A program made the position numbers and the translations under genes. From the NCBI GenBank assembly GCA_922989275.2, contig OV277863.1, positions 48,652,999 through 48,716,998 of the forward strand: a stretch of 64,000 bases of DNA. The letters are read 5' to 3'. The DNA comes from Gari tellinella (lineage: Eukaryota; Mollusca; Bivalvia; Cardiida; Psammobiidae). This document shows, one piece after another, positions 9,573 through 19,958 of the stretch (position 1 is the stretch's first letter; each line of letters starts with the position of its first letter). The notes beneath the pieces are model-generated. The model was not told the origin of the DNA. It saw only the letters and a list, made by a program, of their open reading frames with translations, and did not search any database.

Positions 9573-10500
9573 TGTTTATGATATGTATAACTGTTACAGG
9601 GTGTTACATCATTGTTGAGACATTACAGACTGGTAGTGGAAGAGCGTTATTTGTTGGTTGTGATGAACTTTGTTTATGACATCTTTAAACGTTACAGGAT
9701 ATTACATATCTCCGACCAGTTCTGGAAGAGCATTATTTGTTAGTTGTTCTGCAGTATGTTTATTATATGTATGTCTGTTACAGGGTGTTACATCAGTCAA
9801 TAGACATATTTTGAACCATGGCAGTTATAGAAGAGAGTCCTTTGTTAGTGTTTCTGCAGTATGTTAATGATATGTATATCTGTTACAGGGTGTTACATCA
9901 GTCAGGAGACATATTTCGAACCAGTTATTTGCTGGTGTTTCTGCAGTATGTTTATGATATGTATATCTGTTACAGGGTGTTACATCAGTCAGGAGACATA
10001 TTTCGAACCAGTTATTTGCTGGTGTTTCTGCAGTATGTTTATGGTATGTATATCTGTTACAGGGTGTTACATCAGTCAATAGACATATTTTGAACCATGG
10101 CAGTTATAGAAGAGGGTAATTTGTTAGTGTTTCTGCAGTATGTTAATGATATGTATATCTGTTACAGGGTGTTACATCAGTCGGGAGACATATTTCGAAC
10201 CAGTTATAGAAGAGGGTAATTTGGTAGTGTTTCTGCAGTATGTTTATGATATGTACATGTATATCTGTTACAGGGTGTTACATCAGTCAGGAGAAATATT
10301 TCCGACTAGTTTTAGAAGAGTGTTATTTGTTAGTTGTTATGAACTTTGTTTACGATATGTATAACTTTTACAGGGTGTTACATATTTTGGACCAGTTCTG
10401 GAAGAGTGTTAGTTGTTATGCAGTATGTTCATGATATGTTTAACTGTTACAGGGTGTTACATATTTTGGACCAGTTCTGGAAGAGCGTTATTTGTTATTC
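9573..10500 (+). repeat. 87/105-bp satellite array
   Basis: About ten units, each with CTGTTACAGGGTGTTACATC and TTTCTGCAGTATGTT. Unit starts at 9880, 9967 and 10054 are 87 bp apart; later ones at 10159 and 10265 are 105-106 bp apart and include TATAGAAGAGGGTAAT. It directly continues from the 24-bp array. The repeated TTACAG resembles a splice acceptor but no exon follows. Confidence 0.85.
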
Positions 10501-10617
10501 CATAGGTGCAGCATAGGACAAGACCTTACCATTGTCGTGAAAAATTTGACACCTTGACCTCAGCCACTGTGTTTTAGTTTTGAAAGGTTCTCACAACGGC
10601 TATACTGTTTTATCTAC

Positions 10618-10690
10618 AGCTTGAACCCATTTGTGCCTAGCATCCTAAAGGTCCTTTCTATTTTACTATCACTTTGCTTTAATTTGTCAC
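10618..10690 (+). mobile_element. TTAA-6 left-end fragment
   Basis: GAACCCATTTGTGCCTAGC matches the end of the element at 16187, then continues into a TA-2-like arm (TTACTATCACTTTGC). Confidence 0.5.
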
Positions 10691-10869
10691 CTGTCTTTTA
10701 TACATTTAATTTGTTTTACATTACTATGTTGATTATAATACTGTTACTATTTTTAGGAACATCTGACTGTGGACAACAATGGTAATTTGCTGTGTGACAG
10801 TAGAGATCCTCTTCGGTATGTCTCATTAACACAAATCAGGAACCCACACACAGATTAAGATGAATTGTT

Positions 10870-10953
10870 TATCCAGGCTCCAGAGAAAGGATGCTTGTGG
10901 AGAGGACATTTGGTGTTCTACAGCCCAGATTCAGGTACTGTTGTAGTATAAAA
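10870..10953 (+). pseudogene. Possible PIF/Harbinger transposase remnant
   Basis: In the frame of the ATG at 10891 the translation contains SRERMLVERTFGVLQPRFRY. The core VERTFGVLQPRF resembles the conserved (V/I)ER(T/A)FGVL(K/Q)xRF motif near the last catalytic acidic residue of PIF/Harbinger (DDE_Tnp_4) transposases. Similarity stops after FRYC, and upstream the frame is not clearly related. This is family resemblance from memory; chance cannot be excluded for about 20 residues. A splice-like reading in another frame (acceptor before 10877, GTACTG after 10934) is an alternative. Confidence 0.4.
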
Positions 10954-11002
10954 TATTATAATGAATTCACCCTCACAGCCAGAAATGTACCAACTGCTTT
11001 AA

Positions 11003-11228
11003 CCCTTTACCTTATAGAAGCGCCTTTTAGCGCATTCCCTTTAATCCTCCGCGGAAGAAAATACTTCCAATCTATACAGTCAGAAATATGTATTAGAAGG
11101 AATATTTTCTTAATTCTAGCAGTTCCTAGCTTAAAGCAGGCTGAAAGTAAAGCAGAATGCGCCTTACTTTCAACCTGCTTAAGTAGTCACCTATTTTCCA
11201 AACTAGAAACAGGCTATGGGGTAATGGG
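11003..11228 (-). mobile_element. TTAA-1 MITE, core partly deleted
   Basis: TTAA at 10999-11002 and 11229-11232. The left end is the GAAGCGCCTTTTAGCGCATT subtype. The second half of the hairpin core is shortened (TGCGCCTTACTTTCAACC). Confidence 0.85.
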
Positions 11229-11451
11229 TTAACCCTTAATTTCCTAGACAAAATATCATCTGTAAAAATGTTAAGCCAAACTCAAATATTTGATGGTTTA
11301 ACTGAACAAATATTTAAATGAGTGCCAAACAGTTTTGATTCTAAATGGGTTATGAGGTATCTGATCTGAATCCAAACTTTTCGCAAGTTGACTTTTGTCG
11401 CCTGTTTTTTTTAAAGGTTAAATTTTTACAATTTGATACTAAAATATGTAT

Positions 11452-11729
11452 TGTAAACCCTTTACCCCATAGCCTGTTTCTAATATATTGAAGATAGGTG
11501 ACTACTTAAAGCAGGTTGAAAGTAAAGCAGAATGCACCTTAAGACGCGTTCTGCTTAACTTTCAGTCTAGATAAATTAAAGATTTTGACTGTAAGCTACC
11601 ATCTGCTAGAATATAGAAAATATTTCTAATAATACATACATGTACTCATGAATAAAATGGAGCTGTTTTCTTTAGTGGATGAATAAATTAGAGGCGTAAT
11701 AATGCATTATATGGATGGAGTAATGGGTT
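11452..11729 (+). mobile_element. TTAA-1 MITE
   Basis: Starts AACCCTTTACCCCATAGCC. Core CACCTTAAGACGCG. An extra AT-rich segment interrupts the right arm (GATAAATTAAAGATTTTGAC). Ends GGAGTAATGGG. Confidence 0.82.
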
Positions 11730-11853
11730 ATGATGTCATATACATGTACATGTATGTCTTGGAACCCTTGCTTTTCAATACAGAACTTTTACTGGTACAT
11801 TATTATTTTTTTGTTGACAAAAATACAATCAGTGATCATTCTTACCTTATTAA

Positions 11854-12351
11854 CCCATTACCCTATAAATACACCTTTTCACACCTTTCATGTATTCCTC
11901 CACCAAAAATAATTTCAATTTATAGACTGTTATGAATGTGCACCACAAGAAATATATTCTATACCTTGGCAGATGTTGGCTTAAAGCAGGCTGCATGAAT
12001 GTAAGTAGACTGTGCCATATAGTACTAAAAAGGGACATTTTGCTTTACTTTCAACTGTTTTAACCCATTACTCAACAAATACGCCTTTTTACCCCTTTAA
12101 TGAAGTCCTCTACTGAAGAAAATAGTTCCAATTTATACTGTCACAAAAAAAAATCATAAGAATTATGTTCTATATTCTAGCAGATAATACCTTAAAGCAG
12201 GCTGAAAGTAAAGCAGAATGCGCCTTAAGGCGCAGTCTGCTTTACTTTCAACCTGCTTTAAGTGGTCACGTATATTCAACACTAGAAACAGGCTATGGGG
12301 TAATGGATTAAGTGGTAACTTTCTTTCAAAACTAGAAACAGGCTATAGGGT
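11854..12351 (-). mobile_element. TTAA-1 MITE interrupted by another TTAA-1
   Basis: Left part 11854-12059; right part resumes at 12312 with GTGGTAACTTTCTTTC and ends ACAGGCTATAGGGTAAC. The break is the arm site CTGTTTTAAGTGG, with TTAA duplicated around the inner copy. Confidence 0.85.
12064..12307 (-). mobile_element. TTAA-1 MITE nested in TTAA-1
   Basis: TTAA at 12060-12063 and 12308-12311. Full length with core TGCGCCTTAAGGCGCA. Confidence 0.88.
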
Positions 12352-12499
12352 AACATGCCAAGAGAGACATGATCAAGAATTGTAACCTTTTAAATGACTT
12401 TCTTAAATATCTGGTAAGAGTTACCTTTCTTCATGTAAAATTTGTATAACCTCTAACACGACAGTCATTTAAATTCAATTGTTCTCAAAGTAGAAAGTA

Positions 12500-12545
12500 C
12501 AGTAAAACCTCTCTATTACGACCACTTCCATGAATTACATAAATT
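12500..12545 (+). mobile_element. TA-2 terminal fragment
   Basis: TACAGTAAAACCTCTCTATT and ACGACCACTT are one end of the TA-2 family. The rest is decayed. Confidence 0.6.
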
Positions 12546-12609
12546 ATTTTGTGTTAAGACAGGCATGCTGAAGGGTCAAAGGGCTTCTTAATTACTCTAG
12601 CTCACTTAA

Positions 12610-12854
12610 TCCGTTACCCCATAAATATGTCTTTTTACGCTTTTAATTAATTCCTCCACCAAAGAAAAGACTTCCCATTTATACAGTCATGAACATGTAT
12701 AATAAGAAATATTTTCTATATCATAGCATATGGTAGCTTAAAGCAGACCGAAAGTAAAGCAGAATGTGCCTTAAGGCACATTCTGCTTTACTTTCAACCT
12801 GCTCTAAATTGTCAACTATGTTCAGTACTAAGAAACAGGCTATTGGGTAATGGG
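12610..12854 (-). mobile_element. TTAA-1 MITE, full length
   Basis: TTAA at 12606-12609 and 12855-12858. Perfect core GTGCCTTAAGGCAC. Confidence 0.88.
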
Positions 12855-12884
12855 TTAAGTCAAGTACACCAATAAAGTGGAAAT

Positions 12885-13177
12885 ATAGTACTTGTATCTC
12901 AAACTCAGTAAACTCGAAATTACTTGTATTTCTAATATTTTCTATAGTTGAATTTCATTATTTTGAACTTGCTGAAATCTAATATATCAATATTTAAAAG
13001 TTTATAAGTGGTTTAGCCATGTTTGAATTTCGAAATATGGATATGTTTGATTTCAGTGAATTCTGTATATCTAAGTTTGCCTGTATTTCAAAGTTAAAGC
13101 GTGGCTTAGCGATATTTTAAATTTGAAATACGGGCTTGTTGGACTTAGAAAAAATTGAGTTATGAAGGTTTAACTGT
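12885..13177. mobile_element. Decayed TA-3 MITE(s)
   Basis: Repeated TATTTCAAAGTT and AAAGCGTGGCTTAGC with inverse TTGAAATACGG resemble the TA-3 hairpin. The right end reads GAAGGTTTAACTGTA. Possibly two overlapping decayed copies. Confidence 0.5.
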
Positions 13178-13275
13178 ATTTTGAAATTAAACTAAAATAT
13201 TGATATCCCATTACACTGGAGTGGCAGTCAAAGGTGTGAGCAGCAAATCAAAATGAGATTCATGGGTAGTCATGG

Positions 13276-13470
13276 CAACCTTTCTCCTGCTGAATATTTG
13301 TACATAAAACTTCACCCATTATGAATATCTATAATCTGAGCTTTTACATTGGCTACTAAAATAAGGAAAAATTTATCCTATCAGAAAACAGTGCAGACCC
13401 TGATCAGACATCTCCTTTAGGAGCTGTATAATCTGGGTTTACACTGTCTTCAAAAAATGTCAATATACAA
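13276..13470 (+). mobile_element. TTAA-7 MITE, degenerate
   Basis: The left end TTTCTCCTGCTGAATATT, the phrase TTACATTGGCTACTAAAATA and the core CAGTGCAGACCCTGATCAGA recur in other TTAA-7 copies. The TTAA ends are lost. Confidence 0.6.
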
Positions 13471-13561
13471 CAACATCATGATGTCATAATGTATTTGATT
13501 TGTGCTTGAGAATCTGTTGAAACGCGTTGTGCATTGTTTTAAGTGAATAAAGTAGTTTTAA

Positions 13562-13807
13562 CCCATTACCCCATATAGCCTGTTTCTAGTCTTGAAAATA
13601 GGTGACCACTTTAAGCAGGTTGAAAGTAAAGCAGAATGCGCCTTTTGCTGCATTCTGCTTTACTTTCAGCCTGCTTTAAGCTAACATCTTCTAAAATATA
13701 AAAAATATTATCTATTGTTCACATATATGACTGTATAAATTGGAACTATTTTCTTCAGTGGAGGAATAAATTAATGGCGTAGAAATGTGTATTTATGGGG
13801 TTAACGG
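13562..13807 (+). mobile_element. TTAA-1 MITE, full length
   Basis: TTAA at 13558-13561 and 13808-13811. The core centre is altered (GCCTTTTGCTGC). Confidence 0.87.
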
Positions 13808-13970
13808 TTAAAAGCCTTATTTCATCATCAAATATTTTTTAAATCATGATTATGTACATGTACACAGATGAAGCAGGAGAAGAGTTTTATACTACTGGGA
13901 TATGATACTGTTGCTATGGTTTGATGAGCGATATACACTGTGAAGTGATAGACTAAATTATTGATCACTA

Positions 13971-14174
13971 CAGTAAAATCTCTCTATAATGACAGCTAAA
14001 ACAAGGGATAATTGATTATATTAAAGACAGGTGACATCTTCAAGCGATGTAACAGTAAAACCAAAAACTCCTAAATTAGCTTTCTGATTTACTGTCACTT
14101 TACTTTAAGCAGTCACCTATCATAAACATGTAATAATTAATACAATTGTTGGTCGTAATAGAGAGGTTTAACTG
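13971..14174 (+). mobile_element. TA-2 MITE, copy 1
   Basis: TA at 13969-13970 and 14175-14176. Ends CAGTAAAATCTCTCTATAA and TAATAGAGAGGTTTAACTG. The core has GACAGGTGACATCTTCAAGC against CTTTAAGCAGTCACC. Tc1/mariner-like non-autonomous element. Confidence 0.8.
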
Positions 14175-14228
14175 TATTCTGATGTTCAGATATGATATGA
14201 AAAGGAGATGCATGTATAGTTATTTTAA

Positions 14229-14452
14229 CCCATTACTGCATAAATATGCCTTTGTATGCCTTTAATTTTTAGGAAAATAGTTCAAATTTATGTAGTTATG
14301 AATATGATTAATAAGAACTATTTTCTATATTCTAGCAGATGGTAGCTTAAAGCAGGTTGAAAGTAAAGCAGAATGCACATTCTGCTTTACTTTTAACCTG
14401 CTTTAAGTGGTCACCTATTTTCAAAACTAGAATAAGGCTATGGGGTAATGAG
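14229..14452 (-). mobile_element. TTAA-1 MITE
   Basis: TTAA at 14225-14228 and 14453-14456. The central palindrome is shortened to AGAATGCACATTCT. Confidence 0.86.
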
Positions 14453-14594
14453 TTAATGCAGAACATAACCAATACAGGACGCATCCAAATAGAGCTTTTA
14501 TCATTACTTTCATCTTCCATAAAAAAGACTGAAAAACAAATTTGGCCAAAATACAAGTTAAAAAATATATAATGAGCTTGATCAGAATTCTTAA

Positions 14595-14906
14595 CCCATT
14601 AACCCATACATACGCCTTTTCACGCTTTTAACTTATTTCTCCACTGAAGAAAATAATTCCAATTTATACAGTCATGAAATTGTATCATAAGAAAAAGTTT
14701 CGATATTCTAGCAGATATTATAAGTCCCCAGGAATTTTAAGTCTTGAACATAAAATACCAATGTCATTAAGAATATTTCCATAGGGTTGCTAAAAGCAGG
14801 GTTAAAGTAAAGCAGAATGCTTTAAAATGAATGTTGTGTTTTACTTTCAACCTGCTATAATTAAGTGGACATTTGCCTTCAAAACACAAGCTATGGAGTG
14901 ATGGTT
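14595..14906 (-). mobile_element. TTAA-1 MITE with internal insertion
   Basis: TTAA at 14591-14594. About 70 bp of unrelated sequence (14716-14785, starting ATTATAAGTCCCC) splits the left arm. The right end AGCTATGGAGTGATGG is decayed. Confidence 0.78.
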
Positions 14907-14948
14907 CAAGCATCAAACCCTAGCAATGAGTATACATGTACTTGTCCT

Positions 14949-15074
14949 TGCTGTAGCTTAAAGCAAGCTGAAAGTAAAGCAGAATATGCCTTTAGGCGCA
15001 TTCTGCTTTACTTTCAACCTGCTTTAAGTGGTCTTGTATCTTCAAAACTAGAAACATGCTATGGGGGTAATGGG
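14949..15074 (-). mobile_element. TTAA-1 MITE, right half
   Basis: Starts within the arm (TAGCTTAAAGCAAGCTG) and ends TATGGGGGTAATGGG before TTAA at 15075-15078. Confidence 0.78.
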
Positions 15075-15147
15075 TTAACCATGAGCAGAAGACTTGTGCT
15101 CTACTGCTTTTGATGTGAAGGTAAATGGACAAGTCAATGTGTTAAAA

Positions 15148-15402
15148 AGGAGTAGATACTGAAGAAAATAGTCCCACTTTTTACAGTCGTGAATATATAC
15201 AATGAGAAATGTTTTCTATACTCTATTAGATACTTAAAGCAGGCTGAAAGTAAAGCAGAATGTGCCGTTGTTAAGCTATCTTCTGCTAGAATATAGTAAA
15301 TACTTTGTATAGTACTTGTTTATGACTGCATAAATTGGAGCTATTTTCTTCAGTGGAGGAATAGATTAAATGCGCTAAAAGGCGCTTCTATGGAGGAAGG
15401 GG
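15148..15402. mobile_element. TTAA-1 MITE, symmetrical variant
   Basis: Both arms are the GAAGAAAATAGT / ACTATTTTCTTC side, as in the 352-624 copy. One hairpin arm is short. The right end GCTAAAAGGCGCTTCTATGG precedes TTAA at 15403-15406. Confidence 0.75.
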
Positions 15403-15472
15403 TTAATGGTTGTGGGACTTATGTTTGTCTAGCTTTACAAGTACCTTGTATGTTTGTAGATGTCAAATTTAA

Positions 15473-15972
15473 CCCATTACCCCATAGCTTGTCTCTAGTT
15501 TTAAAATCATCATAGAGACCACTTAAAACAGGTTGATAGTGAAGCCGAATGTGCCTTAAGGAATTTCCTCCCTAAAACTTTAAATGGGCAATTCCAGTTT
15601 CCATTTTAGTCTAGTCCTTTTCTGACTTTTATGGGTTGTTTTTGTCAATGTTTGGCATCATGACAAACAGTGAAGACCCTGATCAGAGGGCTCCTTTCGG
15701 GGCCCTCTGATCTGGGTCTTCGCTGTTTGCATAGGACAAGTGTACTATTCACATGTACACTGTTTGAAAAGGACGCCTATATGCATGACTAGGGTTCAAA
15801 GGGTTAAGGAACATTCTGCTTTACTTTCAGCCTACTTTAAGCTAGCATCTGCATTGATATAATTATGTAATAATTCTTCTAGTTCATATTCATGACTGTA
15901 TAAATCGTTGTTTTTTTCTTCTGTTGAGGCATAAATTAAAGGTGTAACAAGGCATATTTATGGAGGAATGGG
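15473..15972 (+). mobile_element. TTAA-1 MITE interrupted by TTAA-2
   Basis: TTAA at 15469-15472 and 15973-15976. The central palindrome (GTGCCTTAAGG) is split by TTAA-2 at 15560-15803. The right arm resumes at ACATTCTGCTTTACTTTC. Confidence 0.87.
15560..15803 (+). mobile_element. TTAA-2 MITE nested in TTAA-1 core
   Basis: TTAA at 15556-15559 and 15804-15807. Hairpin core GATCAGAGGGCTCCTTTCGG. The first bases are GGAA instead of the usual CTC, so TTAAGGAA flanks both sides as an 8-bp direct repeat. Confidence 0.85.
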
Positions 15973-15995
15973 TTAAGCATTATCAGTTGGAATGG

Positions 15996-16072
15996 TACAT
16001 GTTAGTTGACAGCAGGGATAATCTATACTAAAGTATTTTAGTATAGAGTATCCCTGTTAACAGTAACATGTC
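15996..16072. repeat. Short isolated palindrome
   Basis: Arms TACATGTTAGTTGACAGCAG and CTGTTAACAGTAACATG flank CTATACTAAAG/TTTAGTATAG. No termini of a known family; could be a minimal MITE. Confidence 0.55.
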
Positions 16073-16300
16073 ATGAAATAAGTTGACTAATTTTTTAAAG
16101 GGAAATTGTGCAATGACCATGAGAGCATTACAAATACTGAAATATTTATGTCTCCACCAAACTATGTGTGACTTTAAATTTTTAAACTCATTTGTGCCCA
16201 GTGGATTCTTCCATGTTTATATATTGGATTAGTCTATTTTTATTATACGCCCGTCATCGACGGTCGTCTCATGGTATACCCAGCGCTGTCTGTCCATTAA

Positions 16301-17690
16301 CTCAGGGTGAGCTATTGCAATCCTTGATTGTCCGTCGTCCGTTGTGCGTCGTCCATCGTGCGGTGTGCGGCGTCAACAATTTTAGTGTTTACACTCTAGA
16401 GACCACAATTTTTATCCAATCTTTCTCAAACTTGCTCAGATGGTATATTGCCATAAGAGTTCGGATGAGTTAGATTATGGTTGAAATCGGACTAATAGGT
16501 CATGAGTTATCTACCTTTGAACTGCTGAAAATGCCATATTTAACAGTGTTTACACTCTAGAGGCCACAGTATTTATCCAATCTTTCTAAAACCTGCCCAG
16601 ATTGTATATGACCATAAGAGTTCGGAAGAGTTTGATTTTGGTTGAAATCGGACAAATAGATCAAGAGTTATCTACCTTTGAATTGCTGAAAATGCCATAT
16701 TTAACGGTGTTTACACTCTAGAGGCCACAGTATTTATCCAATCTTTCTAAAAACCTGCCCAGATTGTTTATGACCATAAGAGTTCGGATGAGTTTGATTT
16801 TGCTTGAAATCGGACAAATAGATCAAGAGTAATCTACCTTTGAATTGCTGAAAATGCCATTTTTAACAGTGTTTACACTCTAGAGTTCACAATTTTTATC
16901 AAATCTTTCTAAAACTTGCTCAGATTGTATATTACTATAAGAGTTCAGATGAGTTTGATTATGGTTGAAAGCAGACTTATAGGTCGAGAGTTATATACCT
17001 TTGAATTGCTGAAAATGCCATATTTAACAATGTTTACACTCTAGAGGCCACAAATTTTATCCAATCTTTCTCAAACTTACTCAGATTGTATATTACCATA
17101 AGACTTCGGATGAGTTCAATTTTGGTTGTAATCGGATCAATAGGTCAAGAGTTATCTTCCTTTGAATTGCTGAAAATGATATATTTAACAGTGTTTACGC
17201 TCTAGAGGCCACAATATTTATCCAAGCTCTCTCAAACTTGCCCATATTGTATATGACCATAAGAGTTGGAAAATGGGTGATTATGGTTGGAATCAGACAA
17301 ATAGATCAAGAGATATCTACCTTTGAATTGCTGAAAATGCCATATTTTACAGCGTTTACACTCTTGCAACTACAGTTTTCAATGGATTTTGATTATACTT
17401 GTACTTGTACACAAAGGATGTAGCTATACGTTCTCGAAGGAGTGCAATTATTGTTGAAATGTAATCATTGTGGCAATAGTTACCTGCCCTTGATATACTT
17501 TGAAATGCTAGAAAAAGGCTTAATTTCAGTATTGTTTAGGCTCTAGTTATCTGCCTTTGATGTACTCTACTATACTACAGTAGGTCGACAAACTTGAATG
17601 GATTTAGAATAAAAAGGGTGAAATTCAAAGGTAAAGCTATCAGGCTTCATTACAAATGGTGAGCGATATCAGGGCCTTCAGGCCCTCTTG
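16301..17690 (+). mobile_element. HINE/pearl-like element with 161-bp core units
   Basis: Starts GGGTGAGCTATTGCAATCC (hairpin truncated), then CGTCGTCCG microsatellite. It has about seven tandem units beginning at TTTACACTCTAGA (16388, 16549, 16710, 16872, then near 17031, 17193, 17354; about 161 bp each). It ends GAGCGATATCAGGGCC, hairpin, CTCTTG. A 160-bp tandem core plus tetranucleotide-like microsatellite matches published bivalve pearl elements. Confidence 0.75.
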
Positions 17691-18700
17691 TCTTGTTAGC
17701 GCTCTCTCACCTTCATTTATTTACCGATTTTGATTAAACTTCCTACAAATATTCCATACCACAATAGTTCGGAAGAGTTCGCGTTTCAGACGTTGGCGGC
17801 TATTTTTAGTAGAGTTATGCCCCTTTATTGTCAAAAATAGGCATTTTTAAAAAAAAAACCAGAACTTCTTTTTTTTTTATTCAACAATTGATTTCAAATT
17901 TGATATGGTGATACAATGAATAAAGTTACTTAACATATATTACGGGTTTTTGGTTTGACTCTGTATTTTAAGAGTTATGCCCCTTCACACAATTTTTTTA
18001 ACAATATATTGTTTCCTGATAATAATTTTACTTTCATTTTGTCTATTGTAACCAAATTTCATATTTAGCTTTCTCATCATGCAGGGAAGGCACCTGTGAA
18101 TTTTGGTTCCTGTTAAATTATTTTTCTATGAGTTATGCCCCTTTACATACTTAAAATTTAAAATAAGCCACACTTCGTCCGTTAACTTTTCTTCTTAGCG
18201 CTCTCTCACCTTCATTTATTGACCGATTTAGATTAAACTTCCTACAAATATTCCATACCACAATAGTTCGGACAAGTTTGCGTTTCAGACGTTAGCGACT
18301 ATTTTAAGCAGAGTTATGCCCCTTTATTGTCAAAAATGGGCATTTTTAAAAAAAAAAACAGAACTTTTTTATTTTTTATTCAATTGATTTCAAATTTGAT
18401 ATGGTGATACAATGAATTAAGTGACTTAATATATATTACGGGTTTTTGGTTTGACTCAGTATTTTCAGAGTGATGCCCCTTCACTCAATTTTTTTAACAA
18501 TATATTGTTTCCTGATATTAATTTTACTTACATTTTGTCTATTGTAACCAGATTTCATATTTAGCTTTCTCATCATACAGGGAAGGCACCTGTCAATTTT
18601 GGTTCCTGTTAAATTTCAGATGTTGGTGACTATTTTTTAGCAGGGTTATGCCCCCTTTATTGTCAAAAATGGGAATTTTGTAAAAAAAAACAGAACTTTT
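17691..18700 (+). repeat. Two 500-bp direct repeats
   Basis: TTAGCGCTCTCTCACCTTCA starts at 17696 and again at 18196. Both units carry the phrase AGAGTTATGCCCCTTTATTG and T/A-rich tracts. A partial third unit follows (18600-18700). Body of the outer HINE-like element. Confidence 0.82.
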
Positions 18701-19174
18701 TTCTTGACTATCGGGATAGTACTTGAGCTATCGCAATACTACAGCATAGTCTTTTTGACTTTGATAGTCGGTCCTACATGACTCGGGGCAACTTTTTCCA
18801 GTCGGCCTCAGTCCGAACGACTTTGACACCCGCCGGCCATGACGAGCGTATTTTGCCGCACTGCGGTGCTCTTGTTTATCAAAGGGATGCCTGGTCAAAA
18901 TTTTCATTTTCATTTTGTTTTATATTGAAATTACTTTCAGCAAACAGTGTAGACTCTGATCAGACGCCGCATAATGCGGCATCTGATCAGAGTCTTCACT
19001 GTTTGCCTATGGCCAATATATGGGATCGTGGGCACAAATGGGTTAAGTCTCTTACTATGATTAATCCTTTCCTATATAGACACGCCTGTGAATGCCTCTC
19101 CTACTCTTATAAATGTAAGTGCCATGCACACTGTAATATTCATTTATTTGCTCTACATATAAGTGACAGCTTGC

Positions 19175-19368
19175 CCCATTACCCCATAGCCTGTTTCTAG
19201 TTTTGAAGACAGGCTGAAAGTAATTGCAGAATGTGCCTAAGTCTGATAGGATAGAAGAAATATCTTATGGTACATATTTATGACTACATGTATATGAAGT
19301 GGAATCATTTTTCAGTGGAGGAAAGCATTTCAGGTGTAAAAAGGTGAATTCATGTAGTACGTAATGGG
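19175..19368 (+). mobile_element. TTAA-1 MITE with hairpin deleted
   Basis: Left TTAA mutated to TTGC at 19171-19174; right TTAA 19369-19372. Most of one hairpin arm is gone between GTGCCTAAG and TCTGATAGG. Confidence 0.82.
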
Positions 19369-19434
19369 TTAAAGCAAGATGAAATGGAAGCAGTAAAGCT
19401 AGTGTTTTTATCATGTAACTTGCATCTTGCTTCA

Positions 19435-19679
19435 CCCATTACCCCATAGCCTGTTTCTAGTTTTGAAGTTAATGTGGCCACTTAAAGCAGGTTGAAAGTA
19501 AAGCAGAATGCGCCTTAAGGCACATTCTGCTTTACTTTCAGTCTGCTTTAAGCTATTATCTGCTAGAATATAGAAAATATTTCTTATGATTTTTATTAGT
19601 GAAAATATAAATTGGAACTAATTTCTTAAGTAGAGGAATTAATTAAAGGCGTAAAAAGGCGTATTTATGGGGTAATGGG
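19435..19679 (+). mobile_element. TTAA-1 MITE, full length
   Basis: Left flank TTCA, right GGGTAAA, so both target sites are mutated. Core GCGCCTTAAGGCAC intact and close to consensus. Confidence 0.87.
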
Positions 19680-19724
19680 TAAAAACAGTAGTATGACATA
19701 AAGTTTTTATACTTGTCTACAGCC

Positions 19725-19958
19725 CTGGGCCCCGATTCATAAAACATCTTACGACAAATGTTGTCGTAAAGTCAAAACTTTAAAATACATTTAATCTCTG
19801 ATTTCTCTATCTAATCCTGTCTTGTGACATCTTTTTGGAATCGTCTTTTCAAGATGTCACAAGACTGGATTAGATGGAGAAATAAATAATAATTGAGACT
19901 TTTATAATCTGAGTTACGACAACATTTGTCGTACGAAGTTTTATGAAACGGGCACCAG
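19725..19958. mobile_element. TIR element, CTGGGCCCCGATTC family
   Basis: Inverted termini CTGGGCCCCGATTCATAAAA and TTTTATGAAACGGGCACCAG. Inner arms TACGACAAATGTTGTCGTAA and TTACGACAACATTTGTCGTA. The middle has CTTGTGACATCTT against AAGATGTCACAAG. Non-coding MITE; superfamily unclear. Confidence 0.75.

Larger units (their letters stand above)
16241..18874 (+). mobile_element. HINE/pearl-like element, outer of two
   Basis: Begins TATTATACGCCCGTCATCGA and ends with a hairpin TTGCCGCACTGCGGTG followed by CTCTTG. The body is two copies of a 500-bp unit, and a second HINE-like element is inserted near the 5' end. Assignment to Helentron-associated elements is by architecture only. Confidence 0.6.
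16187..19042 (+). mobile_element. TTAA-6 MITE split by nested HINE-like elements
   Basis: Left end after TTAA 16183-16186 reads ACTCATTTGTGCCCA; right end GGGCACAAATGGG precedes TTAA 19043-19046. Its hairpin core (CAAACAGTGTAGACTCTGAT around CGCCGCATAATGCGGC) lies at 18945-19010. About 2.6 kb of HINE-like DNA separates the two parts. Confidence 0.72.

Noticed and set aside
8932..9679. Long reading frames on both strands in the 9-kb array
   Set aside because: They arise because the repeat unit is 24 bp and has no stop in several frames; no start context, splice site or family similarity supports a protein.
10757..10859. Exon-like stretch after ATTTTTAG, reading EHLTVDNNGNLLCDSRDPLR
   Set aside because: It has an acceptor-like start and a GTATGT donor at 10816, but the implied intron to 10877 is only 61 bp and no known protein was recognised. 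Too weak to call.
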